Below are positions 28,096-36,772 of a stretch of 40,874 nt of DNA, one piece after another. How positions within the stretch are numbered: the first letter of the stretch is position 1; each line of letters opens with the position of its first letter. This DNA comes from Bacteroidales bacterium (lineage in GTDB: Bacteria > Bacteroidota > Bacteroidia > Bacteroidales > UBA12077). The notes under the pieces were generated by a model, which did no database searches, was not told the DNA's origin, and saw only the letters and a program-made list of their open reading frames with translations. Location: assembly GCA_022360575.1 (NCBI GenBank), contig JAKSCO010000337.1, forward strand, positions 1-40,874, in the 5' to 3' direction. A program made the position numbers and the translations under genes.

Positions 28096-28746
28096 TCTCT
28101 TCTTTTTGTTATTTTATTAATTTAATTGCTGTTAATATTTCTTTCTCGTAAATGTTTTTTTATTTATAAAAAAGATACTCTTCTCTTTCACTCCTAATTT
28201 CTGGAAGCAAAACTATATTCTATATTATATACTATGTGAAATATGTTCGCTAACTGACTTTTTAGTCACTCTAATTGTACTAAATAAATACGCGAACTGA
28301 ACAAGGCAGGTATAATGTCGACTTTTATGTATTATATTCCTGTTATTTATTAATCTACTGCTCCTTAAATCCCTTTCATGCAAGAATATTTTTTGTTATA
28401 CCAAATGAATTTCAAGATGAGGGATATTCTTTTATGATTATATCATAAGATCCTTTGAGCAACCCATCAGTAGCCTTGAGCAACTAACGAGAAGGTCTGA
28501 GCAATCGCTGGGCAGTCTTGAGCAATACAAAAGTAACTTTGAGCAACCCATCAGCAACCTTTAGCAACCGACGAGCAACTCTGAGAACCCATTAGAAACT
28601 ATAAAGAGAAGACGGGAAACCTATCGCAATTCAAGAGAAATAAGCCGCAAGATAATTTCCATGGGAGTGCTCATAACTTTGTGTCATGTTATTTTCTACA
28701 GATCGTCTTGTTTCATCAAATATTTTTTTATTCAAATATTCAATTC
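28096..28746. promoter_or_regulatory. Long non-coding region upstream of the RND operon
   Basis: No gene is supported here. Elements seen, moving away from the adaptor gene: a minus-strand TAGTTTTG (28208-28215) that fits the Bacteroidota -7 consensus; a dyad TGACT/AGTCA (28255-28268); a wider inverted pair GTTCGC (28245-28250) and GCGAAC (28292-28297); and the 21-bp tandem array at 28457-28603. No regulator gene adjoins. The clustering suggests control of efflux expression, by inference. Confidence 0.45.
28457..28603. repeat. Tandem array of seven 21-bp units
   Basis: Units start at 28457, 28478, 28499, 28520, 28541, 28562 and 28583, with an exact 21-bp spacing. Five begin GAGCAA; the last two are TAGCAA and GAGAAC. 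A half-unit AGnA recurs about 11 bp into each unit (for example CAGCA, GAGCA), giving a spacing near one helical turn. The rest of each unit varies. No start codon fits a reading frame through it. Confidence 0.85.
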
Positions 28747-29862
28747 TTAATATTCTTTTATTGTATTATATAATGTATCTCGCTGAATAGCTTTTTTTCC
28801 CGAATCGTTAATTAACTGAACCAACTCAACAGTTGTCATTGATGGCTTTTGATCTTGGGCTCCTGCCATCGAATATATTTTAGTAGTATCGTCAATAGTT
28901 CCATCAATATCGTCAACACCAAACGAAAGGGCTATTTGCGTAACATCTTTCCCAAGCATAGGCCAATAAGATTTTATATGATCAAAATTATCGAGATATA
29001 ATCGAGATATAGCAAATACTTTTAAAACCTCTAAAGTGTTTACTTCCCCTATGTATGATAATGAATTGTTTGCCTGCTTAAATTTTAACGGAATAAATGT
29101 GTTAAAACCATTGGTTTTATCTTGTAACTGTCGCAGTTTGTCAAGATGCTCAATTCGATGTTTACGATTTTCGATATGCCCGTATAGCATTGTTGCATTC
29201 GAAGGCAATCCTGCTTTATGAGCTGCTTCGTGTATTTCGAGCCACTGCTCTGATGTCGATTTTTCATCGCAAACTTGTTTACGTATTGATGGTTCAAAAA
29301 TCTCGGCTCCACCACCAGGAATACTATCTAAGCCATATTCTTTAAGCTTTAACAAACCCTCGCTAAGCGAAAATCCGGCCTTACGAATCATAAAATCGAG
29401 CTCGACAGCAGTAAATGCCTTAATGTGGATATTGGGAATAATGTTTTTTATCCCTCGAATCATTTCCCCATAGTAATGTAAGTCGCGTTTGGGATGTACA
29501 CCTCCAACAATATGAATTTCGGTTAAATCTGTGTTTTTATACTCGGTAACTTTTTTTAATATATCATCAATAGAATACTCCCAACTACCTTCTTGGTTTA
29601 TTTTTCGCTGATACGAACAAAATTTACAACTATAAATACATATGTTAGTAGGCTCAATGTGTATATTTTTATTAAAATATACTTTATCACTATTTTTTTG
29701 CTTATTTCTATAGTTTGCTAATAAACCTAAAGATCCTAATTCGAAATTAAAAAGCTCAACACCCTCCTCAATACTTAATCTTTCGTTATTAATTATTTTA
29801 TTGAAAATATTTTTTTGAGTTGCATTTAATTTTTCAAATGAAAGTAATTCTTTTATCAACAT
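28747..29862 (-). CDS. mqnE: Aminodeoxyfutalosine synthase (radical SAM, menaquinone synthesis)
   Basis: A 371-residue radical SAM enzyme. The cluster motif is CIYSCKFC within IHIEPTNICIYSCKFCSYQR. Further family marks are IHIVGGVHPKRDL, GLDSIPGGGAEIF, LPSNATMLYGHIE, FNTFIPLKF, MAGAQDQKPSM and the C-terminal GKKAIQRDTLYN, which favour MqnE over MqnC. MqnE joins 3-[(1-carboxyvinyl)oxy]benzoate to SAM in the futalosine route to menaquinone. No other mqn gene is in the window. A minus-strand TACTTTTG (29883-29890) 21 bp upstream fits a -7 element, giving a short leader. Confidence 0.88.
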   Translation of the reverse strand: MLIKELLSFEKLNATQKNIFNKIINNERLSIEEGVELFNFELGSLGLLANYRNKQKNSDKVYFNKNIHIEPTNICIYSCKFCSYQRKINQEGSWEYSIDDILKKVTEYKNTDLTEIHIVGGVHPKRDLHYYGEMIRGIKNIIPNIHIKAFTAVELDFMIRKAGFSLSEGLLKLKEYGLDSIPGGGAEIFEPSIRKQVCDEKSTSEQWLEIHEAAHKAGLPSNATMLYGHIENRKHRIEHLDKLRQLQDKTNGFNTFIPLKFKQANNSLSYIGEVNTLEVLKVFAISRLYLDNFDHIKSYWPMLGKDVTQIALSFGVDDIDGTIDDTTKIYSMAGAQDQKPSMTTVELVQLINDSGKKAIQRDTLYNTIKEY

Positions 29863-29882
29863 TATATTGTTTTTAGTTGGAA

Positions 29883-29890
29883 CAAAAGTA
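29883..29890 (-). promoter_or_regulatory. Probable -7 element of the mqnE promoter
   Basis: Minus-strand TACTTTTG matches TAnnTTTG exactly, 21 bp before the mqnE start. The -33 position has only CTTT, a partial match. Confidence 0.45.
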
Positions 29891-29967
29891 ACAGAAATTT
29901 ACTTTTTAAAGAACAGCTGTCGATAAAATGTGGATATTGAATAATCCGTCTGAAGTATAAAAAAAAC

Positions 29968-29998
29968 GAGTAGAGAATAAATTCATTATCCTCTACTC
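29968..29998 (-). terminator. Terminator of rpmH
   Basis: GAGTAGAG (29968-29975) pairs with CTCTACTC (29991-29998); inner bases extend the stem with one wobble pair. On the minus strand it is followed directly by CG and a run of eight T. It lies 26 bp past the rpmH stop. Confidence 0.85.
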
Positions 29999-30024
29999 AT
30001 TTAAATAATAAAAAGTTTATTTAA

Positions 30025-30183
30025 TTATTTCCTCGAACTAAATTCGTCAGAAACAGTTAATTTTTTTCGTCCTTTAGCTCTACGAGCCGCTAATACTTTT
30101 CTTCCGTTAACAGATGACATTCTTTCTCTGAATCCATGCTTGTTTTTTCTCTTTCTGTTCGATGGTTGAAATGTTCTTTTCAT
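30025..30183 (-). CDS. rpmH: 50S ribosomal protein L34
   Basis: A 52-residue, highly basic protein. It begins [20 protein letters not shown] and continues [20 protein letters not shown], the L34 signature, with a short Bacteroidota-type tail ending EFSSRK. Length is within the family range. It has its own consensus promoter (30229-30259) and a terminator (29968-29998), so it is a single-gene transcription unit between rsmG and mqnE. It is not beside dnaA or rnpA as it is in many other bacteria. Confidence 0.98.
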   Translation of the reverse strand: MKRTFQPSNRKRKNKHGFRERMSSVNGRKVLAARRAKGRKKLTVSDEFSSRK

Positions 30184-30228
30184 CTCAAAATATTTTTATA
30201 TTGTTTTTTACTTTTTCTTTTGGAACTG

Positions 30229-30259
30229 CAAAAATAGTATTTTTTAAATTCCACGCAAA
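30229..30259 (-). promoter_or_regulatory. Consensus Bacteroidota promoter of rpmH
   Basis: On the minus strand TTTG (30256-30259) and TATTTTTG (30229-30236) are separated by exactly 19 bp, matching the housekeeping pattern TTTG-N19-TAnnTTTG. The -7 element lies 46 bp before the rpmH start. Confidence 0.85.
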
Positions 30260-30281
30260 AGTTTTTAATAAAAATCTCAAA

Positions 30282-30902
30282 TTAAAACGGAAGGTAAATA
30301 ACTTTCTTAGTTTCAAAGAAAGACTCGTCGAAATATTGTGAAATATTATAACTCGTAATTCTCGACTCAAAGTTTTTAAGCTCCTCGCTTAAATCACCTC
30401 CTTTTAAATATAAGATTCCATTTTTTAGTTCGTTTTGCGATTTGTTATTTATTTTATTTCGCACCCAATTATAAAAAATAGGGAAAGCAGTAACCGCTCT
30501 ACTAACCACAAAGTCGTAATTGTTTTTTAATTTCTCGGCTCTAATTTGTTCGGCTGTCACATTTGTCAATCCAACTGCTTTAGCTACTTCGTTAACAACA
30601 GTTATTTTTTTTCCTATAGAATCGACTAAATGAAATTTACAATTCGGGAACAATATAGCAAGTGGAATTCCAGGAAACCCACCTCCTGTTCCTACATCTA
30701 AAACTGATGTTTTGTCTTTAAAACAAATTACTTTAGCTATAGCTAACGAGTGCAATATATGTCGCTCGTAAAGTTCTTCAATATCTTTCCTCGAAATAAC
30801 ATTTATTTTGTTATTCCATTCGTGATATAACTTTTGCAACTGTTCAAACTGTATCAGTTGCTTTTCCGATAAATCGGGAAAGTATTTCTTTATAAGATTC
30901 AT
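30282..30902 (-). CDS. rsmG: 16S rRNA (guanine-527-N7) methyltransferase RsmG
   Basis: A 206-residue SAM-dependent methyltransferase of normal length. It has WNNKINVISRKDIEELYERHILHSL, the SAM-binding motif VLDVGTGGGFPGIPLAI, LVDSIGKKI, the family-typical EQIRAEKL, and FVVSRAVTAFP. RsmG makes m7G527 in the 530 loop of 16S rRNA; its loss gives low-level streptomycin resistance in several bacteria. It lies 7 bp after the ECF sigma gene on the same strand, so probably one transcript with the glycosyltransferase and sigma genes. Confidence 0.96.
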   Translation of the reverse strand: MNLIKKYFPDLSEKQLIQFEQLQKLYHEWNNKINVISRKDIEELYERHILHSLAIAKVICFKDKTSVLDVGTGGGFPGIPLAILFPNCKFHLVDSIGKKITVVNEVAKAVGLTNVTAEQIRAEKLKNNYDFVVSRAVTAFPIFYNWVRNKINNKSQNELKNGILYLKGGDLSEELKNFESRITSYNISQYFDESFFETKKVIYLPF

Positions 30903-30909
30903 ACAAAAG

Positions 30910-31512
30910 TTATTTTATATTTGATTTAACACCCTTTAATACATTATATAGTAATTCCCTAGCTCTAAAAAGTTGGGCTTTTACTGTTCCTATCGGAAGA
31001 TTTAGTTCTTTAGCTATTTCGTCATACGAATATTCTTTAAAATAACGCAACTCAACAAGAGCCTTATACCTAGGCTTAAGACTATTAACAACACTGCGCA
31101 TTAAAGAAATTCGTTGACTTTTAATCATATCTTCTTCAGGATCTAAAGTATTCGACTGTAATGGAGCTCCAATAGATTCTTGTTCGTCGGTGGTTTGATC
31201 TAACGATACAAGGTTACCCTTTTTCTTTCGTATAAAATCAATACAGTTATTGGTTGCTATTTTAAACAACCATGTACTAAAAGCATAATTTGGAGTATAT
31301 TGAGCAATATTCTTAAAGGCCTTACCAAATGCTTCTATTGTTAAATCTTCGGCGTCGCTTTTATTATTAACCATTTTTAATAACATATAATAAATTGCAT
31401 CCTTATATCGATGCAACAACTCGGCATAGGCTTTTTCGTCTCCTTCAGCTGCAAGTTTAACTAACTTATAATCTTGCTTGGCCTTTTCTGAGAGATTTGG
31501 GTTTATTTCCAT
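30910..31512 (-). CDS. ECF-family RNA polymerase sigma factor (RpoE-like)
   Basis: A 200-residue group 4 sigma factor. Region 2 shows YKDAIYYMLLKMVNNKSDAEDLTIEAFGKAFKNI and FSTWLFKIATNNCIDFIRKKKG; region 4 shows LKPRYKALVELRYFKEYSYDEIAKELNLPIGTVKAQLFRARELL. No anti-sigma gene adjoins, and it sits in a housekeeping-like run (glycosyltransferase, this gene, rsmG), so it may be a constitutive or core-type Bacteroidota sigma factor. It overlaps the end of the glycosyltransferase gene by 10 bp, indicating translational coupling. Confidence 0.92.
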   Translation of the reverse strand: MEINPNLSEKAKQDYKLVKLAAEGDEKAYAELLHRYKDAIYYMLLKMVNNKSDAEDLTIEAFGKAFKNIAQYTPNYAFSTWLFKIATNNCIDFIRKKKGNLVSLDQTTDEQESIGAPLQSNTLDPEEDMIKSQRISLMRSVVNSLKPRYKALVELRYFKEYSYDEIAKELNLPIGTVKAQLFRARELLYNVLKGVKSNIK

Positions 31513-32645
31513 TGATTTTTTTTCCTTGAGAATTTATTAGCCAATAAGAACAATAAACTTAGAAATGGCATTAAAATATCATAAAGCAGCGAAGGTAATA
31601 ATAAAAATTTTTCATTCAAACGCTTCATTGCAACTTTAAATACTATTAGCTGTACAATAGTTCTGAACAAAAATGCAGCTAATATATATATATAGTACTC
31701 TTTAAATAAAATTAAGGACAATACAAATAAAACATAAAACGCAATCCTACTTGAATTTTCGAGAAACAATCGCCATTTTGACGAAAACTTATACAACTTA
31801 CTTGTTGTTAAATGTCGTTTTTTTTGTTTTAACCATTGCAAAAATGTTTGCTCTGACCTTGACCGAGTAACCGAATCTGGCGATATTTCTACCCGTACAT
31901 TTCTTTTAGTTGCTGCCTGACTAACAAACAAATCATCGTAGCCCGAATATAAATGATGATGTTTAGCAAAACCTTTATTTTTAAAAAATAACGATTTGCG
32001 ATATGCCAAATTTCTTCCAACTCCCATATACGTTTTACGTGCTAAAGAAAATGCAAAATATTGGATTGCTGTAAACAATGTATCAAACCGAATTAAATTG
32101 TTTATAAGTTTTTTCTCAGGGAAATAACCCCCATAAGCCAAAACAATTTCTGATTTATCTGTAAACTTAGCTTGCATTTTCTCAATCCATTTCGAACTAA
32201 CAACTTTACAATCGGCATCGGTAAATAAAAGCTGATCATTAGCCGCAGCTTTTATACCTACAGTAAGAGCTAACTTTTTACCATGAAAAAATTTATCATC
32301 CTGATTAAGATTAGTTGTTCTTAAATGCGTATACTTCTTCTGTAAGTCACGAATAACAGACTCTGTACCATCAACAGAACAATCGTTAACAACAATAACT
32401 TCGTAATTAGGGTAGTCTTGCTCTAAAACCGAAGGCAAAAACTGTTTAAGGTTTTCCTCTTCGTTCTTAGCACATATAATAACAGATACACCTTCCTTTT
32501 CTTGTTTTACTTTTGAGTTATTTTTATAAAATACTACTCGAATGTAATAAAATAAGTAAAAATACAATTGGATAAACCAAACTCCTCCCAATGCTACTAA
32601 TATACCATAAAATGGATTTTCAACGAGATAATTAATCACACACAC
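31503..32645 (-). CDS. Membrane-anchored family 2 glycosyltransferase
   Basis: A protein of about 380 residues: an N-terminal helix (about 10-33), a GT2 catalytic domain with VSVIICAKNEEENLKQFLPSVL, VIVVNDCSVDGTESVI and the DxD-like TDADCKV, then GVGRNLAYRKSLFFKNKGF, a QKKRH motif in the QxxRW position, and three C-terminal helices. It probably extends a polysaccharide or lipid-linked glycan at the inner membrane. The start is a GTG; another in-frame GTG two codons later is equally possible. It is divergent from tgt, with a 127 bp shared upstream region. Confidence 0.88.
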   Translation of the reverse strand: MCVINYLVENPFYGILVALGGVWFIQLYFYLFYYIRVVFYKNNSKVKQEKEGVSVIICAKNEEENLKQFLPSVLEQDYPNYEVIVVNDCSVDGTESVIRDLQKKYTHLRTTNLNQDDKFFHGKKLALTVGIKAAANDQLLFTDADCKVVSSKWIEKMQAKFTDKSEIVLAYGGYFPEKKLINNLIRFDTLFTAIQYFAFSLARKTYMGVGRNLAYRKSLFFKNKGFAKHHHLYSGYDDLFVSQAATKRNVRVEISPDSVTRSRSEQTFLQWLKQKKRHLTTSKLYKFSSKWRLFLENSSRIAFYVLFVLSLILFKEYYIYILAAFLFRTIVQLIVFKVAMKRLNEKFLLLPSLLYDILMPFLSLLFLLANKFSRKKNQWK

Positions 32646-32746
32646 AATACGCTTTTTTTAATGTCTAAAGAAGCAATTTTATTAAAGATTTTTTTATTAA
32701 ACAAGAATTGCGTTTCTTATAAATGAATTATTTATCCACATTTAAC

Positions 32747-32754
32747 TATCTTTG
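32747..32754 (+). promoter_or_regulatory. Probable -7 element of the tgt promoter
   Basis: TATCTTTG matches TAnnTTTG exactly, 18 bp before the tgt start codon, giving a very short leader. No TTTG is seen at the -33 position. Confidence 0.5.
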
Positions 32755-32772
32755 CCGCGAAATTAGTTATCT

Positions 32773-33903
32773 ATGGAATTTGAAATATTTACAAAAGACT
32801 CTAAGACAAGGGCTAGAGCAGGAGAAATAACTACAGATCACGGCAAAATACAAACACCTATATTTATGCCCGTTGGAACTGTTGGGAGTGTAAAAGGAGT
32901 TAACCAAAAAGATTTGGTTGAAGATGTAAAGGCACAAATTATTCTAGGAAATACATACCATTTGTATTTACGACCAGGAATGGATACTATGGAAAAAGCT
33001 GGAGGCTTACACAAATTTATTAGTTGGGATAAGCCAATACTTACCGATAGTGGAGGGTACCAAGTATTTTCTTTATCCGAAAATCGGAAGCTAAAAGAAG
33101 AAGGAGCTCATTTCAGATCACACATTGATGGTTCGAAACATATATTTACTCCAGAACGAATTGTTGATATACAAAGACAAATCGGAGCAGATATTATTAT
33201 GGCTTTTGATGAGTGTACTCCATTTCCATGCGATTACGATTATGCTAAAAAGTCAATGGAACTTACCCACCGTTGGTTAAAACGAGGATTAAAGCATTTT
33301 GATGAAACCGAAGGTTTATACGGACATAAACAAACATTTTTCCCTATAGTACAAGGAAGTGTTTTCGAAGATTTACGAATTCAATCAGCAAAAACAATAG
33401 CCTCTCACGAAAGAGATGGTTACGCAATAGGTGGCTTGTCGGTTGGCGAACCTGCCGAACAAATGTATGATATGATTGATGTTGTAAACGAAATATTACC
33501 TCAAGAAAAACCTCGATACTTAATGGGAGTTGGAACTCCGGTTAATATTTTAGAAGGAATATCGCGTGGAGTAGATATGTTTGATTGTGTTATGCCTACT
33601 CGAAATGGACGCAACGGAATGTTGTTTACAAAAAATGGGATCATTAATATAAAAAATGTTAAGTGGAAAAATGATTTTTCTCCCATCGAAGAGGATGGCG
33701 CATCTTTCGTTGACACAAAGTATTCGAAAGCCTATTTAAGACATTTAATATCATCAAAAGAAATTTTAGGATCACAAATTGCCAGTATACATAATTTAAG
33801 TTTTTATCTTTGGTTGGTTTCCGAAGCAAGAAAACAAATACTTGAAGGTACTTTTTCTGAATGGAAAAATAAAATGGTACAACAACTATCAACTCGACTA
33901 TGA
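32773..33903 (+). CDS. tgt: tRNA-guanine (queuine) transglycosylase
   Basis: A 376-residue enzyme that exchanges guanine-34 for preQ1 in tRNAs with GUN anticodons. It has the general base region ILTDSGGYQVFSL (Asp92), AFDECTPFP, FPIVQGSVFEDLR, AIGGLSVGEP, YLMGVGTP and the nucleophile Asp271 in MFDCVMPTRNGRNG. The zinc site normally formed by CxCxxC plus His is altered: the three-Cys segment reads EDGASFVDTKYSKAY (307-321), and only the His340 in IHNL remains. Catalytic residues are complete. The stop overlaps the next start (ATGA), so it is coupled to the LptF/G gene. Confidence 0.96.
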   Translation: MEFEIFTKDSKTRARAGEITTDHGKIQTPIFMPVGTVGSVKGVNQKDLVEDVKAQIILGNTYHLYLRPGMDTMEKAGGLHKFISWDKPILTDSGGYQVFSLSENRKLKEEGAHFRSHIDGSKHIFTPERIVDIQRQIGADIIMAFDECTPFPCDYDYAKKSMELTHRWLKRGLKHFDETEGLYGHKQTFFPIVQGSVFEDLRIQSAKTIASHERDGYAIGGLSVGEPAEQMYDMIDVVNEILPQEKPRYLMGVGTPVNILEGISRGVDMFDCVMPTRNGRNGMLFTKNGIINIKNVKWKNDFSPIEEDGASFVDTKYSKAYLRHLISSKEILGSQIASIHNLSFYLWLVSEARKQILEGTFSEWKNKMVQQLSTRL

Positions 33904-34991
33904 GCATTTTAGGACTTAAAAAAATTGATTTCTACATAATAAAGAAGTTTTTAGGAACTTACTTTTTCTCTATAATAATAATAATAAGTATTGCTGTTGT
34001 TTTTGATTTTTCTGAAAAAGTTGAAGATTTTATCGAAAAATCAGCACCATTCAAAGCAATAGCACTCGATTATTATTTAAACTTCATCCCCTACTTCGCA
34101 AATCTATTTAGTTCTTTATTTACATTTGTCGCTGTAATATTTTTTACTTCAAAAATGGCCTATAATACCGAAATCATAGCCATTCTAAGTAGCGGAGTAA
34201 GTTTTCGTCGATTAATGTATCCTTATTTTGTATCTGCATTTGTTATCGGATTATTATCGTTCATATTAATTGCTTACGTTATACCTCCGGCTAATGCAAC
34301 CCGTTTAGATTTTACATACAAATACATTAAAAACCCTATAAGAAACAACGAAAAGAACATCCACAGACAAATAGAGCCCGGATTATTTATATATATGCAA
34401 CGATATGCTGTTGGATCTGATATTGGGTATAAATTTTCGATGGAAAAATTCGAAAATGGCTTGTTAAAATCTAAACTAATTTCTGATTACGCTAAGTGGG
34501 ATTCAACAACAGCAAAATGGATTATTCGAAACTATTATATCAGAGAAATTACCGAGGATGGTGAAAATATATTAGAAGGTTCGCGAATTGATACTACATT
34601 AAATCTACATCCCGAAGAATTTAAACGAATAGCAAATTTTACAGAAACAATGACCTTGCCCGAACTCAATGAGTATATTAAAGAACAAAAGATGCAAGGA
34701 GCCGATAATATTACAGAACTACTTATTGATAAATATCAAAGATTAGCCTTCCCCTTTTCTACCTTTCTTCTTACTCTTATTGGGGTATCGTTATCGTCCA
34801 GAAAAGTTAGAGGAGGAATAGGAATGCATATTGGATTTGGGCTTTTACTTAGTTTTTCATATTTATTGTTTTTACAATTCTCAACCATGTTTGCTATTAG
34901 CGGAAGTATGAATCCTCTATTTGCTGTTTGGCTTCCAAATATCATTTATGCCATAATTAGCATATTTTTATACAGAATGGCTCCTAAATAA
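33900..34991 (+). CDS. LptF/LptG-family lipopolysaccharide export permease
   Basis: A 363-residue inner-membrane permease of the YjgP/YjgQ family. It has three N-terminal helices (about 17-36, 55-82, 100-125) with the family-typical LKKIDFYIIKKFLGTYFF and ILSSGVSFRRLMYPYF, a periplasmic beta-jellyroll (about 140-260) and three C-terminal helices with FPFSTFLLTLIGVSLSSRKVRGG. It would work with LptB and a second permease to lift LPS from the inner membrane. It overlaps tgt by 4 bp. Which of LptF or LptG it is cannot be told. Confidence 0.92.
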   Translation: MSILGLKKIDFYIIKKFLGTYFFSIIIIISIAVVFDFSEKVEDFIEKSAPFKAIALDYYLNFIPYFANLFSSLFTFVAVIFFTSKMAYNTEIIAILSSGVSFRRLMYPYFVSAFVIGLLSFILIAYVIPPANATRLDFTYKYIKNPIRNNEKNIHRQIEPGLFIYMQRYAVGSDIGYKFSMEKFENGLLKSKLISDYAKWDSTTAKWIIRNYYIREITEDGENILEGSRIDTTLNLHPEEFKRIANFTETMTLPELNEYIKEQKMQGADNITELLIDKYQRLAFPFSTFLLTLIGVSLSSRKVRGGIGMHIGFGLLLSFSYLLFLQFSTMFAISGSMNPLFAVWLPNIIYAIISIFLYRMAPK

Positions 34992-35214
34992 TCATATTTT
35001 ATTCGACTTAACAATCAATATGTTCTAATTTTCTACAAAAAAAGAAGATTAAAATATATATTTGATTTTTAATGTTTTGTTATTTTAAAGTAAATTTATG
35101 TTTCAAATTAATTTTAAAAAATAAGATTGATTTCGTAACGTTGCAATTAATTTAAAAACGGCCTCAAAACAAAAACAGACGTAATGAGGTAAATATTAAC
35201 TAAATGTACAAGAT

Positions 35215-36762
35215 ATGTCTTTACAAAGAAAAATTCTTGAACTTCAAAAAAAACGAGAAAAGGTTCTTCAAGGTGGTGGCGAAAAAGCTATAGAGAAACA
35301 AGTTGCCATGGGTAAGATGACTGCTCGTGAAAGAATTATTACATTATTAGATGAAGATTCGTTTCATGAATATGATTTATTTGTTGAGCACGAAGCTCGC
35401 GATTTTAACATGGACAAAAAAACTCTTCATGGCGATGGTGTAATCATTGGTACGGGAACCATTTATGGTGCTCCTATTTGCATTTATGCTCAAGACTTTA
35501 CTGTAGCAGGAGGGTCATTAGGGTTAATGCATGCACGTAAGATCACAAAAATAATGGATCACGCCATGAAAATGAGAGTTCCAATTATCGGAATTAATGA
35601 TTCTGGTGGTGCTCGTATTCAAGAAGGAGTAAATTCATTGGCAGGATATGGTGAGATATTTTACCGTAACACTACTGCTTCGGGAGTTATTCCACAAATT
35701 TCAGTAATATTAGGCCCTTGTGCCGGAGGTGCAGTTTATTCTCCAGCTTTAACTGATTTTGTTTTCGTTGTTGATAAGATTTCTAAGATGTTTATTACAG
35801 GCCCTGAAGTAATAAAAACTGTTCTTGGTGAAGAAATCTCAATGGAAGCACTAGGTGGAGCTCGAGTTCATAGCGAAAAAACAGGTAATGCTCATTTTTA
35901 TGCTGAGAGTGAAATTGAATGTTTCGATCAAATAAAGAAACTAATAACTTATATTCCATGGAATAATAGCAAGAAAGCTCAATCATTTGAATCAAAAGAA
36001 CCCAAAATTGATCAGTTCAAAATTGACGAAATTGTTCCTGGCGATGCAAAAGAACCATATGATGTTAGAGATGTAGTTAGAGCAATTACTGATGATTCTG
36101 ATTTCTTCGAAATTCAAGAGTTATGGGCTTCTAATATTGTTATTGGATTTGGACGTTTAGATGGACAAACAGTTGGTTTTGTTTGTAATCAACCTCTAGT
36201 TTTAGCTGGAGTACTTGATGTAGATTCGTCAGATAAAGCTGCTCGATTTATTCGATATTGCGATGCTTTCGATATTCCTATTGTTACTTTAGTTGACCTT
36301 CCAGGTTATTTACCAGGAGTAGATCAAGAACATGCAGGTGTTATTCGTCATGGAGCCAAAATACTTTATGCATATTCAGAAGCAACAGTACCTAAAATTA
36401 CTGTAATCTTACGCAAAGCCTATGGAGGTGGATACATTGCGATGAATTCTCGTCACTTAAATGCTGATTTTGTATTTGCGTGGCCAGGAGCAGAAATTGC
36501 TGTTATGGGACCAGAAGGAGCTGCTAATATAATTTTCCGTAAAGAAATTATGGAAGCCGAAGATCCTGAGCAAATGCGTAAGCAAAAAGTAAATGAGTAT
36601 AAGGAGAAATTTGCTAATCCGTATGTTGCGGCAGCTAAAGGTTATGTCGATTCAGTTATTGAACCTAAAGAAACAAGAAAATTATTGCTTCATGCTATTG
36701 AGGTATCAATGAATAAAGTTGACAAGAAACCTAATAAAAAACACGGAATACCTCCATTTTAA
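35215..36762 (+). CDS. Acyl-CoA carboxyltransferase (propionyl/methylmalonyl-CoA type beta subunit)
   Basis: A 515-residue biotin-dependent carboxyltransferase of normal length. N-terminal half: MGKMTARERIITLLDEDSFHEYD, HGDGVIIGTGTIYGAPICIYAQDFTVAGGSLG and the oxyanion-hole stretch GINDSGGARIQEGVNSLAGYGEIF, plus GPCAGGAVYSPALTDF. C-terminal half: IVTLVDLPGYLPGVDQEHAGVIRHGAKILYAYSEATVPKITVILRKAYGGGYIAM, typical of propionyl-CoA carboxylase and methylmalonyl-CoA decarboxylase alpha. The biotin carrier gene follows after 10 bp. No biotin carboxylase or membrane decarboxylase subunit is nearby, so carboxylase versus decarboxylase cannot be decided. Codon use is rich in GGT and GCT, as in highly expressed genes. 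Confidence 0.93.
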   Translation: MSLQRKILELQKKREKVLQGGGEKAIEKQVAMGKMTARERIITLLDEDSFHEYDLFVEHEARDFNMDKKTLHGDGVIIGTGTIYGAPICIYAQDFTVAGGSLGLMHARKITKIMDHAMKMRVPIIGINDSGGARIQEGVNSLAGYGEIFYRNTTASGVIPQISVILGPCAGGAVYSPALTDFVFVVDKISKMFITGPEVIKTVLGEEISMEALGGARVHSEKTGNAHFYAESEIECFDQIKKLITYIPWNNSKKAQSFESKEPKIDQFKIDEIVPGDAKEPYDVRDVVRAITDDSDFFEIQELWASNIVIGFGRLDGQTVGFVCNQPLVLAGVLDVDSSDKAARFIRYCDAFDIPIVTLVDLPGYLPGVDQEHAGVIRHGAKILYAYSEATVPKITVILRKAYGGGYIAMNSRHLNADFVFAWPGAEIAVMGPEGAANIIFRKEIMEAEDPEQMRKQKVNEYKEKFANPYVAAAKGYVDSVIEPKETRKLLLHAIEVSMNKVDKKPNKKHGIPPF

Positions 36763-36772
36763 ACATTAAACT

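Noticed and set aside
28421..28564. Coding heptad-repeat peptide through the 21-bp array
   Set aside because: The frame from 28421 to the stop at 28562 has no ATG, GTG or TTG start before the repeats and no ribosome-binding context.
32732..32740. Perfect DnaA box TTATCCACA upstream of tgt, as part of an origin
   Set aside because: Only one exact box, and one weaker match near 29930. No dnaA gene, no box cluster and no AT-rich unwinding repeats. One nine-base match is expected by chance in 40 kb of this composition.
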